This document shows positions 5,772 to 6,438 of a stretch of DNA of 6,438 nt, in pieces. Position 1 is the first letter of the stretch, and each line of letters opens with the position of its first letter. The position numbers and the translations under genes were made by a program. The stretch lies in contig JANXUW010000010.1 of the NCBI GenBank assembly GCA_025351985.1, forward strand, positions 1 to 6,438, given 5' to 3'. Source of the stretch: Pseudolysobacter sp. (lineage in GTDB: Bacteria; Pseudomonadota; Gammaproteobacteria; Xanthomonadales; Rhodanobacteraceae). Below the pieces are notes generated by a model, which did not search any database, was not told the origin of the DNA, and was given only the letters and a program-made list of their open reading frames with translations.

Positions 5772-6143
5772 GTGCAAAATTCCATTGCCGCCGGCCGACG
5801 ATTGGCCGCTCGCGTACTGGTAATACAGGCGTGTGTCAGTCTGGCTGCAGCGCTCCTGTTTTTAGCGCAGGGATGGCCTTCTGCATTGGCGGCACTGTGC
5901 GGCGGCGCGCTGGCGGTGATCGGCAATACGCTGCTGGCCTTGCGCATGTTCGGCGCGATTCAGGCAGGCGGAGGATTTGCGCTATCGCGTTTGATCGCGG
6001 GAGCCGTTTTGAAATGGTTCGTCGTGATAGGCGGGATTTATCTGGTAATCGTGCAATTTCGATTGCCACCGCTACCGGCGCTATGCGGTTTGAGCGCGGC
6101 GTTATTGGCGAATTTGGCGGGTTTTCGCTTCAAAGACAATTGA
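5772..6143 (+). CDS. atpI: ATP synthase subunit I
   Basis: AtpI is a small inner-membrane protein at the head of many atp operons that assists assembly of the c-ring and is not essential for catalysis. The 123-residue product has four hydrophobic segments, at about residues 14-32, 36-58, 74-96 and 100-117, and family features such as GGALAVIGN (44-52) and AGAVLKWFVV (76-85). Its length matches E. coli AtpI (about 126). The start is GTG 5772 with a modest GGA ribosome site at 5759-5761; no longer in-frame start is available. It is 16 bases upstream of atpB and clearly in the same operon. Confidence 0.9.
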   Translation: MQNSIAAGRRLAARVLVIQACVSLAAALLFLAQGWPSALAALCGGALAVIGNTLLALRMFGAIQAGGGFALSRLIAGAVLKWFVVIGGIYLVIVQFRLPPLPALCGLSAALLANLAGFRFKDN

Positions 6144-6159
6144 ATTTTTGGGAGTTCTT

Positions 6160-6438
6160 GTGAGTAGCGAAGCAGAATCGGGTGGCCTGACTGAATACAT
6201 CCAGCACCATCTGACCCACAACACGGTGCAGTTCGGCTCGACGCCGTTCTGGTCGATCAATGTCGATTCCATGCTGGTCGGCATCCTGGTCGGCGGCCTG
6301 ACCCTGCTCTGGTTCTGGTCGAAGGCACGCAAGGCAACTTCTGGCGTTCCGGGCAAAGGCCAGGCGTTCATCGAACTCGTGCTGACGTTTGTCGATGGTC
6401 AGGTCAAGGACGTTTTCCACGGCGACCGTCGTTTCATC
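6160..6438 (+). CDS. atpB: F0F1 ATP synthase subunit a, N-terminal part
   Basis: Subunit a forms the proton half-channels against the c-ring. The visible 93 residues show the gammaproteobacterial N terminus, with GLTEYIQHHLTHNTVQ, then FWSINVDSMLVGILVGGLTL as the first membrane helix, WFWSKARKATSGVPGKGQAF and the amphipathic FIELVLTFVDGQVKD. The start is GTG 6160, with GGGAG at 6150-6154 as ribosome site; a TTG two bases earlier is out of frame. The gene runs in frame to the window edge, so the catalytic Arg in the later helices is not visible. It follows atpI by 16 bases. Confidence 0.95.
   Translation, partial: MSSEAESGGLTEYIQHHLTHNTVQFGSTPFWSINVDSMLVGILVGGLTLLWFWSKARKATSGVPGKGQAFIELVLTFVDGQVKDVFHGDRRFI

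Overview
The window looks like a piece of a gammaproteobacterial chromosome, most likely Xanthomonadales in the broad sense (inferred from gene content and protein style, not from any search). It is moderately GC-rich. It carries the start of an F0F1 ATP synthase operon (atpI, atpB), a queuosine biosynthesis gene (queD), a polyhydroxyalkanoate granule phasin and a MAPEG-family membrane protein. Between these lie several genes for exported proteins that are broken in this sequence.

Layout. Positions 1-138 are AT-richer and hold no convincing gene apart from a possible gene tail at 1-51. Positions 139-183 are the exact 3' part of an elongator tRNA-Met(CAT), from the anticodon loop to CCA, with no matching 5' half. 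This is what the distal attachment site of an element integrated in a tRNA gene looks like, so 1-138 is probably the inner edge of an island and 184 onward the old chromosome. Positions 317-1645 (minus) encode an exported seven-bladed FG-GAP beta-propeller with two offsetting frameshifts, both in G-rich runs. Positions 2031-2545 (minus) encode a second exported protein of unknown function, broken by a one-base shift in a T run and by an in-frame TAG; an unassigned minus-strand open stretch (1793-2030) follows it. Positions 2546-2956 hold no gene.

The intact core starts at 2957 with queD (+), then phaP (+, 3505-3915) behind a strong sigma70-type promoter whose -35 box is covered by a TGC-N3-GCA palindrome, a plausible PhaR-type operator. 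Two consecutive hairpins, each followed by T-rich sequence, end phaP. A MAPEG gene (-, 4075-4452) is divergent from a secreted PHB-depolymerase/feruloyl-esterase-like hydrolase (+, 4667-5573) that has one frameshift. An extended -10 promoter at 5666-5695 then leads into atpI and atpB; atpB runs off the window.

How the parts relate. phaP concerns intracellular carbon-storage granules. The nearby esterase shares the PHB-depolymerase fold but carries a signal peptide, so it probably acts outside the cytoplasm on other esters. queD and atpIB are housekeeping. All three disrupted genes encode exported proteins, while all the cytoplasmic or integral-membrane genes are intact. That could reflect decay of accessory surface genes, or indel errors in the assembly. 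The FG-GAP protein and the esterase share a short motif, D-A-I-F-x-x-G-F-[E/Q], at the extreme C terminus of one and just after the signal peptide of the other; this is the most curious unexplained signal here.
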